From Gammaproteobacteria bacterium (GTDB lineage: Bacteria; Pseudomonadota; Gammaproteobacteria; GCA-002705445; GCA-002716945), in contig PBCF01000002.1 in the NCBI GenBank assembly GCA_002716945.1, forward strand, positions 270,404 through 334,403: a stretch of 64,000 nucleotides of DNA, written 5' to 3'. Shown piece by piece: positions 1 to 7,635 of this stretch. The position numbers were made by a program, and so were the translations under genes. Below the pieces are notes generated by a model. The model was not told the origin of the DNA, did not search any database, and saw only the letters and a program-made list of their open reading frames with translations. Each line of letters opens with the position of its first letter. The first letter of the stretch is position 1.

Positions 1-1
1 T

Positions 2-559
2 GATTTCAATTCATATGGATCTAGAAGGGGTAATTATCAAATCATGGAAAGAGGTACTTTTGCAAATGTTCGTTTAGTAAATAAATTAATACCTGATACA
101 TACGGAGGTTATACTAAACACATCCCTTCAGATAAAGTCATGAACATTTATAATGCAGCTCAATTATATAAAAAAGATAATAATAATTTAATTATTTTTG
201 CTGGAAAAAACTATGGTTGTGGATCATCTCGAGATTGGGCAGCCAAAGGAACTAAATTACTTGGAGTTAAAGCGGTTATAGCTCAAAGTTTTGAAAGAAT
301 ACATCGTTCAAATCTAATTGGAATGGGAGTATTGCCACTTCAATTTATGGAAAGTGAAGATTACGATACACTAGAACTATACAAATATAAGGTTTTTACA
401 ATATCTGCCATCAATAAGCAAAACAAATTTGTCATGATTAAGTCTAACTCAGAACTAGAATTCAAAGTTACGTTAAGAATTGATACGGAAATGGAATGGA
501 ATTATTTTCTTGATGATGGAATTTTAAACTTTGTCCTCAATAAAATTGCCACTAATTAA
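2..559 (+). CDS. acnA: Aconitate hydratase A, C-terminal part (gene runs off the left edge)
   Basis: Aconitase interconverts citrate and isocitrate in the cytoplasmic TCA and glyoxylate cycles. The frame is open from base 2, and the residues before the first Met (SYGSRRGNYQIM) already match the aconitase family, so the ATG at 44 is internal and the gene is cut by the window edge. What is visible is the swivel domain (domain 4), including the GSSRDWAAKG substrate-binding motif and the following SFERIHRSNLIGMGVLPLQF stretch. The 4Fe-4S cysteines lie upstream of the window. It ends facing hflD, overlapping that gene's 3' end by 4 bases. Isocitrate lyase and isocitrate dehydrogenase lie 2-3 kb downstream, which fits a TCA neighbourhood. 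AcnA is preferred over AcnB from the domain order; AcnD is a less likely alternative. Confidence 0.93.
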   Translation, partial: DFNSYGSRRGNYQIMERGTFANVRLVNKLIPDTYGGYTKHIPSDKVMNIYNAAQLYKKDNNNLIIFAGKNYGCGSSRDWAAKGTKLLGVKAVIAQSFERIHRSNLIGMGVLPLQFMESEDYDTLELYKYKVFTISAINKQNKFVMIKSNSELEFKVTLRIDTEMEWNYFLDDGILNFVLNKIATN

Positions 560-1173
560 CATCCCATGTAATTATTTATTTGGTTTTTTATTTTTGACTT
601 AAAAAAGAACAGTTTTATTCTTGTACCTCCAGATTGTTTCCACAAATAAACAGCCCGTAATCCAGCAAAAAGAGCAGTACGTATTATAGATGCATTTTTA
701 GGTATCGTTAAATATTTGTTATCACCAGTAATAACAATTCTAGGTTCAATTTTACTAAGGGTATTAAGATACAAAGATGATAATTTTTCTGATTGTTCTA
801 TAATCGTAGGATTTTCTTGTTTTATAATTTGATTGTATTCTTGTAATGTATTCTGTATGAGAACGCTTATATCAGTTCTACGACTAAGCCCATCGGCTAA
901 ATATATTAAATCTTTAAAATATTTTTTTGTTTCATAATTATTTGTAATATTTGTTATTTCATCTTTCAAATGTTTTAAACCAATGGTTAATTTACTTATA
1001 TCCCCATAAATATCTTGTATAGAAGTTGAATCAATCTTAAAAATACTATGTATCAATGGCATTAAACTGTCAGTAGAATATTCACCATTCCATGAAATTT
1101 TTTCAATAATCCAACAAGATTGATGAACAGCAGCAAGAGCAATAGTCTGATTTTCAATATTTTTTTCTAACAT
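556..1173 (-). CDS. hflD: HflD family protein (high-frequency lysogenization regulator)
   Basis: At 205 residues this is close to the usual length for HflD (about 210). It has the family N-terminus (NQTIALAAVHQSCWIIEKI) and a largely helical body. In E. coli HflD is a peripheral inner-membrane protein that binds phage lambda CII, but its wide presence in gammaproteobacteria suggests a housekeeping role that is not defined. It lies directly after mnmA on the minus strand with a 7-base overlap, the same pairing as in E. coli, so the two are probably co-transcribed. Assignment rests on the N-terminal similarity plus the conserved mnmA neighbour. Confidence 0.85.
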   Translation of the reverse strand: MLEKNIENQTIALAAVHQSCWIIEKISWNGEYSTDSLMPLIHSIFKIDSTSIQDIYGDISKLTIGLKHLKDEITNITNNYETKKYFKDLIYLADGLSRRTDISVLIQNTLQEYNQIIKQENPTIIEQSEKLSSLYLNTLSKIEPRIVITGDNKYLTIPKNASIIRTALFAGLRAVYLWKQSGGTRIKLFFFKSKIKNQINNYMGC

Positions 1174-2255
1174 TTTAATTTAATAATTCCTCCACCTAAA
1201 CATTGATTGTCAGTATAAAACACTGCTGATTGACCAAGACTTATGGCTCTTTCGAAGCCATTTAATTTAATTTTTTGCTTGTTTGAACTATTGATAATTT
1301 TACAATCAACTAGGTTGCCACCATGTCTGAATCTGACTGTACATTTAGTATAATTATTATTTATTCTCTTTGAAATCCAATTTACATCTTCCAAAATAAT
1401 TTCTCCATTAAATAGAAGATCATTTTCATCTTGGCTAATTATTAATTTATTATTTTTTAAATCTTTTTCAGCAACAAACCAAGGTTTATTTTGATAATTT
1501 TGTTTACCTCCAATTTTAATTCCTTTTCTTTGACCAATTGTATAATTAAAGAGTCCATTATGATTTCCAAGAGCTATATTATGTTTATCACATATTAACC
1601 CAGGATTTGGCTTAATATATTTCCGTATAAAAGAAGTAAATTTTTTTTTGCCTATAAAACATATACCCATGCTTTCTTTTTTTCTAGAAACTTCAATATC
1701 TAATGATTTTGCAAATTTTTTGACATCCTTTTTATCAATATCTGATAATGGAAATAATATACTTTTCAAAATATTTTGATTTAGCATATATAAAAAGTAC
1801 GTTTGATCTTTAATTTTGTCATGTGGTTTATTTAATGTATATAAATTATTTATTTTTTCAATTTTAGCATAATGACCTGTTGCAACTTTGTCATACCCTA
1901 AAGATAATCCATATTTTAAAAATTGTTTAAATTTTATTTCTTTATTACAAAAGATGTCAGGATTGGGAGTAATGCCCTGTTTTAAACCTTTTATGAAAGA
2001 TTTGAATACTAATTCCCAATATGAATCTGAAAAATTAACTAAATGCATTTTTATACCAAGTTTTTTGCAAACTCTTTTGGCATCATCATAATCTTTCTTT
2101 GAGGTACATTCATTTATATCATCCTCTTCCCAATTTTTCATAAATAATGCATCAATTCTATATCCAGACTCTTTCAGTAGTGCTGCAGTAACAGAGGAAT
2201 CAACTCCACCTGACATACCAACTATTATTTTATAATTATTGTTGTATATACTCAT
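1167..2255 (-). CDS. mnmA: tRNA-specific 2-thiouridylase MnmA
   Basis: MnmA installs the 2-thio group at wobble uridine 34 of tRNA-Lys, -Glu and -Gln, using ATP and sulfur relayed from a cysteine desulfurase. The 362-residue protein has the PP-loop ATP-binding motif GMSGGVDSS (residues 13-21), the first catalytic Cys in PDIFCNKEIKF (Cys103), the GHYAKI and DQTYFLY motifs, and the second Cys in MGICFIG near residue 200. It is the first gene of a two-gene minus-strand unit with hflD. A TATAAT on the minus strand at 2279-2274 is a possible -10, leaving a short leader. The cysteine desulfurase that would feed it is not in this window. Confidence 0.97.
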   Translation of the reverse strand: MSIYNNNYKIIVGMSGGVDSSVTAALLKESGYRIDALFMKNWEEDDINECTSKKDYDDAKRVCKKLGIKMHLVNFSDSYWELVFKSFIKGLKQGITPNPDIFCNKEIKFKQFLKYGLSLGYDKVATGHYAKIEKINNLYTLNKPHDKIKDQTYFLYMLNQNILKSILFPLSDIDKKDVKKFAKSLDIEVSRKKESMGICFIGKKKFTSFIRKYIKPNPGLICDKHNIALGNHNGLFNYTIGQRKGIKIGGKQNYQNKPWFVAEKDLKNNKLIISQDENDLLFNGEIILEDVNWISKRINNNYTKCTVRFRHGGNLVDCKIINSSNKQKIKLNGFERAISLGQSAVFYTDNQCLGGGIIKLKC

Positions 2256-2322
2256 CTTTATGTTTTTTATAGTATTATATGGAATTCTATCAAAATATCT
2301 TATTAATTTTTGTAATTTTGAA

Positions 2323-2351
2323 TTGTCAAATATCTAAAAAAATAGTATCAT
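2323..2351 (+). promoter_or_regulatory. Predicted sigma-70 promoter of aceA
   Basis: TTGTCA at 2323-2328 and TATCAT at 2346-2351 are separated by 17 bases, each one mismatch from consensus, and lie 36 bases before the aceA ATG. A GAGG Shine-Dalgarno-like stretch is at 2379-2382. Prediction only. Confidence 0.5.
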
Positions 2352-2387
2352 CTGCGCCAACGTTATAAACAAATTAATGAGGTTAAA

Positions 2388-3671
2388 ATGAGTAAACTTA
2401 GGTCTGCAACGGATATAAGTAAAGATTGGGAAACTAATGAAAGATGGAAAAATGTCAAAAGAGATTATTCGGCTAATGATGTAGTGAAATTAAGTGGAAG
2501 TATTCCAATAGAACATAGTCTGGCTATACAAGGCTCAATCAAACTTTGGCATTTAATTAATAATAATAATTTTATCAATGCATTAGGCGCGCTAACTGGT
2601 AACCAAGCGTTACAACAAGCAAAAGCGGGTCTAAAAGCTATTTATTTATCAGGATGGCAAGTAGCTGGAGATGCAAATACAAGCATGCAGATGTACCCCG
2701 ATCAATCTCTGTATCCTGTGGACAGTGTTCCAAATGTTGTCAGAAGAATCAATAATTCATTGTTGAGAGCTGATCAATTAAATATAGCAGAGGGTAATGA
2801 AGCTATAGATTATATGTTACCAATAGTAGCTGATGCTGAAGCCGGTTTTGGGGGTGTTTTGAATGCTTTTGAATTAATGAAAGCTATGATTGATGCAGGT
2901 GCATCTGGTGTACATTTTGAAGATCAATTATCCTCAGCAAAAAAATGTGGTCATATGGGTGGTAAAGTATTAGTTCCTACACAAGAAGCAGTCCAAAAAC
3001 TAATTGCCGCTAGATTAGCGGCAGATGTTATGAATGCACCTACTATTTTGTTGGCTAGAACAGATGCTGAAGCAGCAAACCTTTTAACTAGTGATATAGA
3101 TGAAAGAGATAAGCAGTTTTGTACCGGCGATAGAACTGCTGAAGGTTTTTTTAGAGTTAAAAATGGTATAGATCAAGCTATATCAAGAGGACTTGCTTAT
3201 GCTCCCTATGCAGATCTAATTTGGTGTGAAACAGGTGTCCCAGATTTAGATTTTGCAAGAAAATTTGCAGAAACAATAAAGAAAAAATATCCAGATCAAT
3301 TACTTGCATATAATTGTTCACCATCATTTAATTGGAAGAAGAAATTAGATGATAATCAAATAGCTAAGTTTCAAAAAGAACTTGGTGCAATGGGATACAA
3401 GTTTCAATTTATAACGTTAGCTGGCTTTCATGCTTTAAACTACAGTATGTTTGAATTAGCAAAAGGTTACAATGAAAAACAAATGTCAGCTTATGTAAAA
3501 TTACAAGAAGCAGAATTTGGTGCTGAAAAACATGGTTATACTGCCACAAAACATCAAAGAGAAGTTGGCACCGGTTACTTTGATGAAGTTACTCAAGTTA
3601 TTTCGGGTAAAACATCCTCAGTCACTGCTTTAAGCGGTTCAACAGAGGAAGATCAATTTGATAAAGATTAA
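2388..3671 (+). CDS. aceA: Isocitrate lyase
   Basis: Isocitrate lyase splits isocitrate into glyoxylate and succinate, the first step of the glyoxylate shunt that lets cells grow on acetate or fatty acids. The 427-residue protein matches the family length (E. coli 434). It carries the active-site motif [19 protein letters not shown] with its catalytic Cys, the [10 protein letters not shown] metal-binding region, and [13 protein letters not shown]. It stands beside icd, the enzyme that competes for the same substrate, with only 24 bases between them, so both may be on one transcript. Malate synthase (aceB/glcB) and the kinase/phosphatase AceK are not in the window. Confidence 0.98.
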   Translation: MSKLRSATDISKDWETNERWKNVKRDYSANDVVKLSGSIPIEHSLAIQGSIKLWHLINNNNFINALGALTGNQALQQAKAGLKAIYLSGWQVAGDANTSMQMYPDQSLYPVDSVPNVVRRINNSLLRADQLNIAEGNEAIDYMLPIVADAEAGFGGVLNAFELMKAMIDAGASGVHFEDQLSSAKKCGHMGGKVLVPTQEAVQKLIAARLAADVMNAPTILLARTDAEAANLLTSDIDERDKQFCTGDRTAEGFFRVKNGIDQAISRGLAYAPYADLIWCETGVPDLDFARKFAETIKKKYPDQLLAYNCSPSFNWKKKLDDNQIAKFQKELGAMGYKFQFITLAGFHALNYSMFELAKGYNEKQMSAYVKLQEAEFGAEKHGYTATKHQREVGTGYFDEVTQVISGKTSSVTALSGSTEEDQFDKD

Positions 3672-3695
3672 TATCATAATTGTTCTATAACAATA

Positions 3696-5015
3696 ATGTC
3701 AAAATTAAACATACCTACAGATGGAAGTGAAATAAATTACAAGGATGGTGAGATTGTCACACCCAATAATCCTATTATTCCATATATTATTGGAGATGGT
3801 ATTGGTATAGATGTAACGCCGGTCATGAAAAGAGTAGTCGATTATGCTGTCAACAAAGCTTATAACAATAAACGTGAAATAAAATGGATGGAAATTTTTG
3901 CCGGCCAACAAGCGCAAGATTTATATAATGAATTATTACCTCAAGAAACTATAGATACGATAAAAAGATTTAGAGTTTCAATAAAAGGACCATTAACCAC
4001 ACCTGTAGGAACAGGGCATAAATCAATTAATGTTTTGTTAAGACAAGAGTTAGATTTATACGCATGCGTTAGACCAATTAGATATTTTCCAGGCACATCG
4101 AGTCCAATGGTTGATTCTAGTTTAACAGACATGGTTGTCTTTAGAGAAAATACCGAAGATTTATATACTGGTATTGAATGGAAAGCTAATTCTAAAGGAG
4201 CAAAAAAAATCATTGATTTTATAAAAAATGAATTTAAAATTTCTCCATTTAAATTTGAAGATAATTGTGGGATAGGAATAAAATCTGTATCAAAAGAGGG
4301 GACGGAAAGATTAATAAAAAAAGCAGTTGACTATGCTATTCATGAGGATAAATCAATTATAACAATAGTTCATAAAGGAAATATTATGAAGTACACAGAG
4401 GGTGCTTTTAGAGATTGGGCGTATAATTTAGTTAAAGATTATTATGGTGGATCTATGATTGATGATTCTACATTATCTATAACAAATCCAAATACTAATC
4501 ATAAAATTATTGTTAAAGACTGCATTGCTGATAATTTTCTACAACAAATAATATTATCTCCTGAACAACATGAAATTATTGCAACACTTAATTTAAACGG
4601 CGATTATATATCTGATGCTTTAGCTGCTCAAGTAGGAGGAATTGGTATAGCGCCAGGTGGTAATATGGGCGATGGGGTAGCAGTTTTTGAAGCCACTCAT
4701 GGTTCGGCGGAATCATTTGCTGGTAAAAATAGAGTTAATCCTGGATCAATCATATTATCTGGTGAAATGATGCTGCGTTATATAGGATGGACTGAAGCAG
4801 CTGATAATGTCTTAAATGGAATTAAAGGAGCAATACAGAAAAAACAATTAACGTATGATTTAGCAAGAGCTAGAGCTGGTAAAAGATTAATAAGAACTAG
4901 AAGTTCAGACAAACATACAACCGAAGAAATAAGAGAAGAAGTTACTAAATTAGTTCCTGGAGCCACATTGGTTAGCACGTCTGGTTTTGGTGATGCAGTA
5001 ATAAATAATATGTAA
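3696..5015 (+). CDS. icd: Isocitrate dehydrogenase (NADP-type family)
   Basis: Converts isocitrate to 2-oxoglutarate and CO2 in the TCA cycle. The 439-residue protein aligns throughout with E. coli Icd: PIIPYIIGDGIGIDVTP at the N-terminus, KGPLTTPVG, and a serine (Ser110 in GTGHKSINVLLRQ) where E. coli has the AceK phosphorylation site. Two coenzyme positions differ: in HGSAESFAGKN the E. coli Lys344/Tyr345 pair is Ser/Phe, although the later Tyr and Arg (TYDLAR) are kept, so NADP preference is likely but not certain. The C-terminus holds about 25 extra residues before the final GFGDAVINNM. It follows aceA closely and converges on infA with a 1-base gap. Confidence 0.96.
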   Translation: MSKLNIPTDGSEINYKDGEIVTPNNPIIPYIIGDGIGIDVTPVMKRVVDYAVNKAYNNKREIKWMEIFAGQQAQDLYNELLPQETIDTIKRFRVSIKGPLTTPVGTGHKSINVLLRQELDLYACVRPIRYFPGTSSPMVDSSLTDMVVFRENTEDLYTGIEWKANSKGAKKIIDFIKNEFKISPFKFEDNCGIGIKSVSKEGTERLIKKAVDYAIHEDKSIITIVHKGNIMKYTEGAFRDWAYNLVKDYYGGSMIDDSTLSITNPNTNHKIIVKDCIADNFLQQIILSPEQHEIIATLNLNGDYISDALAAQVGGIGIAPGGNMGDGVAVFEATHGSAESFAGKNRVNPGSIILSGEMMLRYIGWTEAADNVLNGIKGAIQKKQLTYDLARARAGKRLIRTRSSDKHTTEEIREEVTKLVPGATLVSTSGFGDAVINNM

Positions 5016-5016
5016 T

Positions 5017-5235
5017 TTATTTGTCTCTAAAAATTATTCTACCTTTAGATAAATCATAGGGTGTCAAAGCAACCATAACAGTATCGCCCTTTAATATACG
5101 AATATAGTGTTTTCTAATTTTTCCTGAAATATGAGCAATCACAACATGTCCGTTTTCTAATTCAACCCTAAACATTGTATTAGGGAGAGTTTCAATAACC
5201 TTTCCTTGCATTTCAATTTGTTCTTGTTTTGACAT
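5017..5235 (-). CDS. infA: Translation initiation factor IF-1
   Basis: A 72-residue S1/OB-fold protein that occupies the ribosomal A site during initiation. Recognised by its exact family length and the motifs [39 protein letters not shown] and [15 protein letters not shown]. Monocistronic on the minus strand, converging with icd. An extended -10 (TG-T-TATAAT, minus strand, -10 at 5275-5270) lies about 35 bases upstream and overlaps the -10 of the divergent DUF1249 gene. Confidence 0.98.
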   Translation of the reverse strand: MSKQEQIEMQGKVIETLPNTMFRVELENGHVVIAHISGKIRKHYIRILKGDTVMVALTPYDLSKGRIIFRDK

Positions 5236-5248
5236 ATATAAATAATAC

Positions 5249-5277
5249 TTGTAAATTAAAAGTTTAGATATTATAAC
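5249..5277. promoter_or_regulatory. Overlapping divergent promoters for infA (-) and the DUF1249 gene (+)
   Basis: Plus strand: TTGTAA at 5249-5254, 17-base spacer, TATAAC at 5272-5277. Minus strand: TATAAT at 5275-5270 preceded by an extended TG. The two -10 elements share the same TTATAA core, so polymerase binding on one strand should exclude the other. Prediction from sequence only. Confidence 0.4.
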
Positions 5278-5306
5278 AAAAAAAAGAGGAAAGGTAGAAT
5301 TTGATT

Positions 5307-5717
5307 ATGCAATCCAACTATCAATTTAAATTATTAAATTTCAATCATTTAATGCAATTGTATGAGACAAATTATTGCATGATCATAAGGCTATTACGTG
5401 AAAAATCTATGAATAAAAAGCCTACATCAATAAAATTTAGCAATCATACACTACATTACGAGCCGGTTTCAGAGTCAAAATATACCTCAATTTTTAAACT
5501 GTATTACAAATATTGGAATGATAGTTCTTGTAATGGAGAATATCATATTAAACCGCATTTAATATTTACTCTATATAAAGATGCTAAAATCTTAGATGTA
5601 CAATCATTGAGTCAGCATCAAAAATTTGAAGATAGTATCAATAATAAGATTAAAATCAACCTTAGTATTTTTAAGTGGTTGAAATCTATTATCTCAAAAC
5701 CCTATATATTTCAATAG
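5307..5717 (+). CDS. DUF1249 (YqiB-like) family protein
   Basis: A 136-residue protein resembling the DUF1249/YqiB family of gammaproteobacteria: an N-terminal NFNHLMQLYETNYCMIIRLL segment, a central strand-rich part (HYEPVSESKYTSIFKLYYKY) and HIKPHLIFTLYKDAKILDVQ. The function of the family is unknown. In E. coli yqiB sits beside the ADP-ribose pyrophosphatase gene nudF and cpdA, neither of which is present here. ATG at 5307 is chosen as start; a TTG at 5301 in the same frame has a better spaced AAGG (5291-5294) and is possible. It reads away from infA and toward iscR, with 100 bases before iscR. Confidence 0.72.
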   Translation: MQSNYQFKLLNFNHLMQLYETNYCMIIRLLREKSMNKKPTSIKFSNHTLHYEPVSESKYTSIFKLYYKYWNDSSCNGEYHIKPHLIFTLYKDAKILDVQSLSQHQKFEDSINNKIKINLSIFKWLKSIISKPYIFQ

Positions 5718-5772
5718 TTTATTATCGTACATCATCTTTCTTCAAGACAAAACTCTTGAATTGATTCTAATA

Positions 5773-5800
5773 ATACCTTACTATTATTATCAGGTATAAT
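5773..5800 (+). promoter_or_regulatory. iscR promoter with an IscR type 1-like operator
   Basis: Bases 5773-5797 form a palindrome with half-sites ATACCTTACT and TATCAGGTAT around a 5-base AT core. This fits 22 of 25 positions of the E. coli IscR type 1 consensus (ATASYYGACT-N5-AGTCRRSTAT, recalled from the literature). The -10 TATAAT at 5795-5800 overlaps its right end, as expected for autorepression. The match was counted by hand. Confidence 0.75.
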
Positions 5801-5817
5801 AAACATGGAGAATGGAA

Positions 5818-6240
5818 ATGAAATTATCAGCAAAAGGAAGTTATGCAATAAAAGCTATGCTAAATATCGCTATGAACTCAAGCAAAGAACCAAAAACCTT
5901 GCTTGAAATTGCTAAATACCAAGGTATATCTCTGTCTTATCTAGAGCAACTATTTGCACTTTTAAGAAAAAATAATTTAGTCTCTGGTGTTAGAGGTCCT
6001 GGTGGAGGATATAAACTATCAGCGGCGCCTGAACAGATAAGCGTGGCACAAATTATTAAAGCTATTCATGAAGAATCAATATCTAGTTCTTCAGAACGCA
6101 GAGATGAGGTGATATGGAACAAGTTTAATGATAAACTTTATGCATATCTTGATACAGTGACACTGGATAGTTTGATGAAAGAAGATATTAATGGTATTGT
6201 TCAATCAAATGAAACAGATACTGGAATTAAAACATCGTAA
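5818..6240 (+). CDS. iscR: Rrf2-family regulator IscR lacking the Fe-S cysteines
   Basis: The N-terminal winged-helix domain is clearly IscR: MKLSAKGSYAIKAMLNIA, QGISLSYLEQLF with Glu at position 43 as in E. coli, then VRGPGGGYKL. IscR normally senses Fe-S status with three Cys and one His (Cys92, Cys98, Cys104, His107 in E. coli). Here that loop is replaced by HEESISSSSERRDEVIW and the whole 140-residue protein has no cysteine. It should therefore be unable to hold a [2Fe-2S] cluster in the usual way. The start at 5818 is chosen over 5812 because it aligns with the family MRLTSKG start and has GGAG at 5807-5810. iscU follows after 17 bases with no iscS between. The upstream operator suggests autoregulation. 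Confidence 0.9.
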   Translation: MKLSAKGSYAIKAMLNIAMNSSKEPKTLLEIAKYQGISLSYLEQLFALLRKNNLVSGVRGPGGGYKLSAAPEQISVAQIIKAIHEESISSSSERRDEVIWNKFNDKLYAYLDTVTLDSLMKEDINGIVQSNETDTGIKTS

Positions 6241-6257
6241 GGACATCGGAGAAAATA

Positions 6258-6641
6258 ATGGCTTATAGTAAAAAAGTATTAGATCATTATGAAAAACCAA
6301 GAAATGTTGGTTCTTTTGATAAGGACGACATGAGCGTCGGAACAGGAATGGTTGGGGCTCCAGCATGTGGAGACGTAATGAAATTACAAATTAAGGTAAA
6401 TAACCAAGGAATAATAGAAGATGCTAAATTCAAAACATATGGATGTGGATCTGCTATTGCATCCAGTTCGTTACTAACTGAATGGGTTAAAGGCAAATCT
6501 ATTACTGAAGCATCTCTTATAAAAAATTCTGATATTGCTGAAGAACTTGCTTTACCACCTGTAAAGATACATTGTTCAGTGTTGGCTGAAGACGCTATTA
6601 CTGCAGCAATACAAGATTACAAAAAAAAGTCAAATAAATAA
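6258..6641 (+). CDS. iscU: Fe-S cluster assembly scaffold IscU
   Basis: IscU holds nascent [2Fe-2S] clusters built from cysteine-desulfurase sulfur and passes them to target proteins via HscA/HscB. The 127-residue protein is nearly identical in layout to E. coli IscU, with all three cluster cysteines (GAPACGDVMK, YGCGSAIASSS, KIHCSVLAED), the Asp after the first Cys, and the LPPVK chaperone-recognition motif. It is directly behind iscR. The genes normally around it (iscS, iscA, hscB, hscA, fdx) are absent from this locus, so its partners must be encoded elsewhere. Confidence 0.98.
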   Translation: MAYSKKVLDHYEKPRNVGSFDKDDMSVGTGMVGAPACGDVMKLQIKVNNQGIIEDAKFKTYGCGSAIASSSLLTEWVKGKSITEASLIKNSDIAEELALPPVKIHCSVLAEDAITAAIQDYKKKSNK

Positions 6642-6702
6642 TTATTGAATTTTTTTGTATATTTACTAACATGAAAGTATTGGTTAACCATAGGAGGAAC
6701 TA

Positions 6703-6912
6703 ATGGGAACAACACCAAAAACAATGTGCACAAACATTGGGGGTATGGAACGCATACTACGTATTGTTGCAGGTATAGCAATTGTAGTAATGGGTCCTGG
6801 TTTAGGCTGGGGTATGTGGTCTTATATTGGACTTATACCTATATTCACAGGCTCACTAGGATGGTGCCCACTTTATTTACCATTTGGTATAAGCACAATG
6901 AAAAGTCAATAA
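6703..6912 (+). CDS. DUF2892 (YgaP-like) small inner-membrane protein
   Basis: A 69-residue protein with the DUF2892 pattern: N-terminal TNIGGMERILRIVAG, two hydrophobic segments (about residues 18-33 and 37-52), then LGWCPLYLPFGIST. Two cysteines (about positions 9 and 55) are present. The domain is found alone or fused to rhodanese in sulfur-handling membrane proteins such as YgaP; the function of stand-alone copies is not known. A strong TAGGAGG Shine-Dalgarno (6691-6697) and a terminator right after it suggest a well-expressed gene, either independent or the last of the iscRU unit (61-base gap). Link to sulfur metabolism is inference. Confidence 0.85.
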   Translation: MGTTPKTMCTNIGGMERILRIVAGIAIVVMGPGLGWGMWSYIGLIPIFTGSLGWCPLYLPFGISTMKSQ

Positions 6913-6930
6913 TTAACATTGTTAATTGAG

Positions 6931-6962
6931 AAAAGGGCATATTTAATATATGCCCTTTTTTA
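6931..6962 (+). terminator. Rho-independent terminator after the DUF2892 gene
   Basis: Perfect 12-base stem (6931-6942 with 6948-6959, core AGGGCATAT/ATATGCCCT), 5-base loop, followed by further T residues. The A-rich left and T-rich right flanks mean it may work in both directions. The next gene starts within its tail at 6965. Confidence 0.85.
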
Positions 6963-6964
6963 TT

Positions 6965-7606
6965 ATGTCTCTAAGATACAACCAAAAACCAAAATATTGG
7001 AATAAAGCTTTAAATCATATTAATCAATGTGACAATAAGTTATCAGTAGTTATAAAAAAAACTAAAAAATCAGATTATTTGACACGAAGCTGTACTAGCT
7101 TTCAAACTCTTGCAAATGCTATTATAGGTCAACAAATATCAATTAGTGCAGCTGCAAGTATCACGCACAGATTAAAATTAATTGCGGGTAAAATTAATCC
7201 AATAAACATTGATAAGAGTTCTAGTCAAAATTTAAGAAAATCCGGTTTGTCTGCAAAAAAAGTTATTTATCTTAAAGAATTATCAGATGTATATATAAAT
7301 AACCCTTCGTATATTTATGATTTTAGATATCTTGATGATAATACTATAATAGAGAGATTATCGAAGTTATATGGCATTGGAGAGTGGACTGCGCACATGT
7401 ACCTTATTTTTCAACTTAATAGACCTAATGTTTTACCAATAGGAGATTTAGGGATAATTAACAGTGCAAAAAAAATATATAATTTAAAGGAACAGTCACA
7501 TGCAAAAGAATTTTTATTACAAAAAGCGAAAGCATGGGATCCTTATAAAACAGTAGGATCATGGTTTTTATGGAGAGCAATAGATATTGATATAGTTCAA
7601 TACTGA
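6965..7606 (+). CDS. DNA-3-methyladenine glycosylase II family protein (AlkA/HhH-GPD)
   Basis: A base-excision repair glycosylase of the HhH-GPD superfamily that removes alkylated purines. The 213-residue protein has LANAIIGQQISISAAASI, the helix-hairpin-helix LSKLYGIGEWTAHMYL, and the catalytic Asp in LPIGDLGI. It lacks the N-terminal domain of E. coli AlkA and so resembles the shorter MPG/AlkA-type enzymes common in bacteria. The ATG at 6965 is preferred because the earlier in-frame ATG at 6950 lies in the terminator stem. Exact substrate range cannot be read from sequence. Confidence 0.88.
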   Translation: MSLRYNQKPKYWNKALNHINQCDNKLSVVIKKTKKSDYLTRSCTSFQTLANAIIGQQISISAAASITHRLKLIAGKINPINIDKSSSQNLRKSGLSAKKVIYLKELSDVYINNPSYIYDFRYLDDNTIIERLSKLYGIGEWTAHMYLIFQLNRPNVLPIGDLGIINSAKKIYNLKEQSHAKEFLLQKAKAWDPYKTVGSWFLWRAIDIDIVQY

Positions 7607-7620
7607 TAAAAAAGATTATA

Positions 7621-7629
7621 TGATATAAT
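7621..7629 (+). promoter_or_regulatory. Extended -10 promoter directly before the PhyH-type gene
   Basis: TGATATAAT matches the extended -10 consensus (TG-N-TATAAT; hexamer 7624-7629). No good -35 is seen. A start site 7 bases on would fall at or beside the ATG at 7636, giving a leaderless or nearly leaderless mRNA. Confidence 0.45.
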
Positions 7630-7635
7630 TTGTTT

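Noticed and set aside
1888..2091. Plus-strand reading frame inside mnmA
   Set aside because: Antisense shadow of a fully conserved gene; no start signal or recognisable product.
6726..6929. Second reading frame over the DUF2892 gene
   Set aside because: Out of frame with the recognised protein, without its own ribosome-binding site; a shadow frame.
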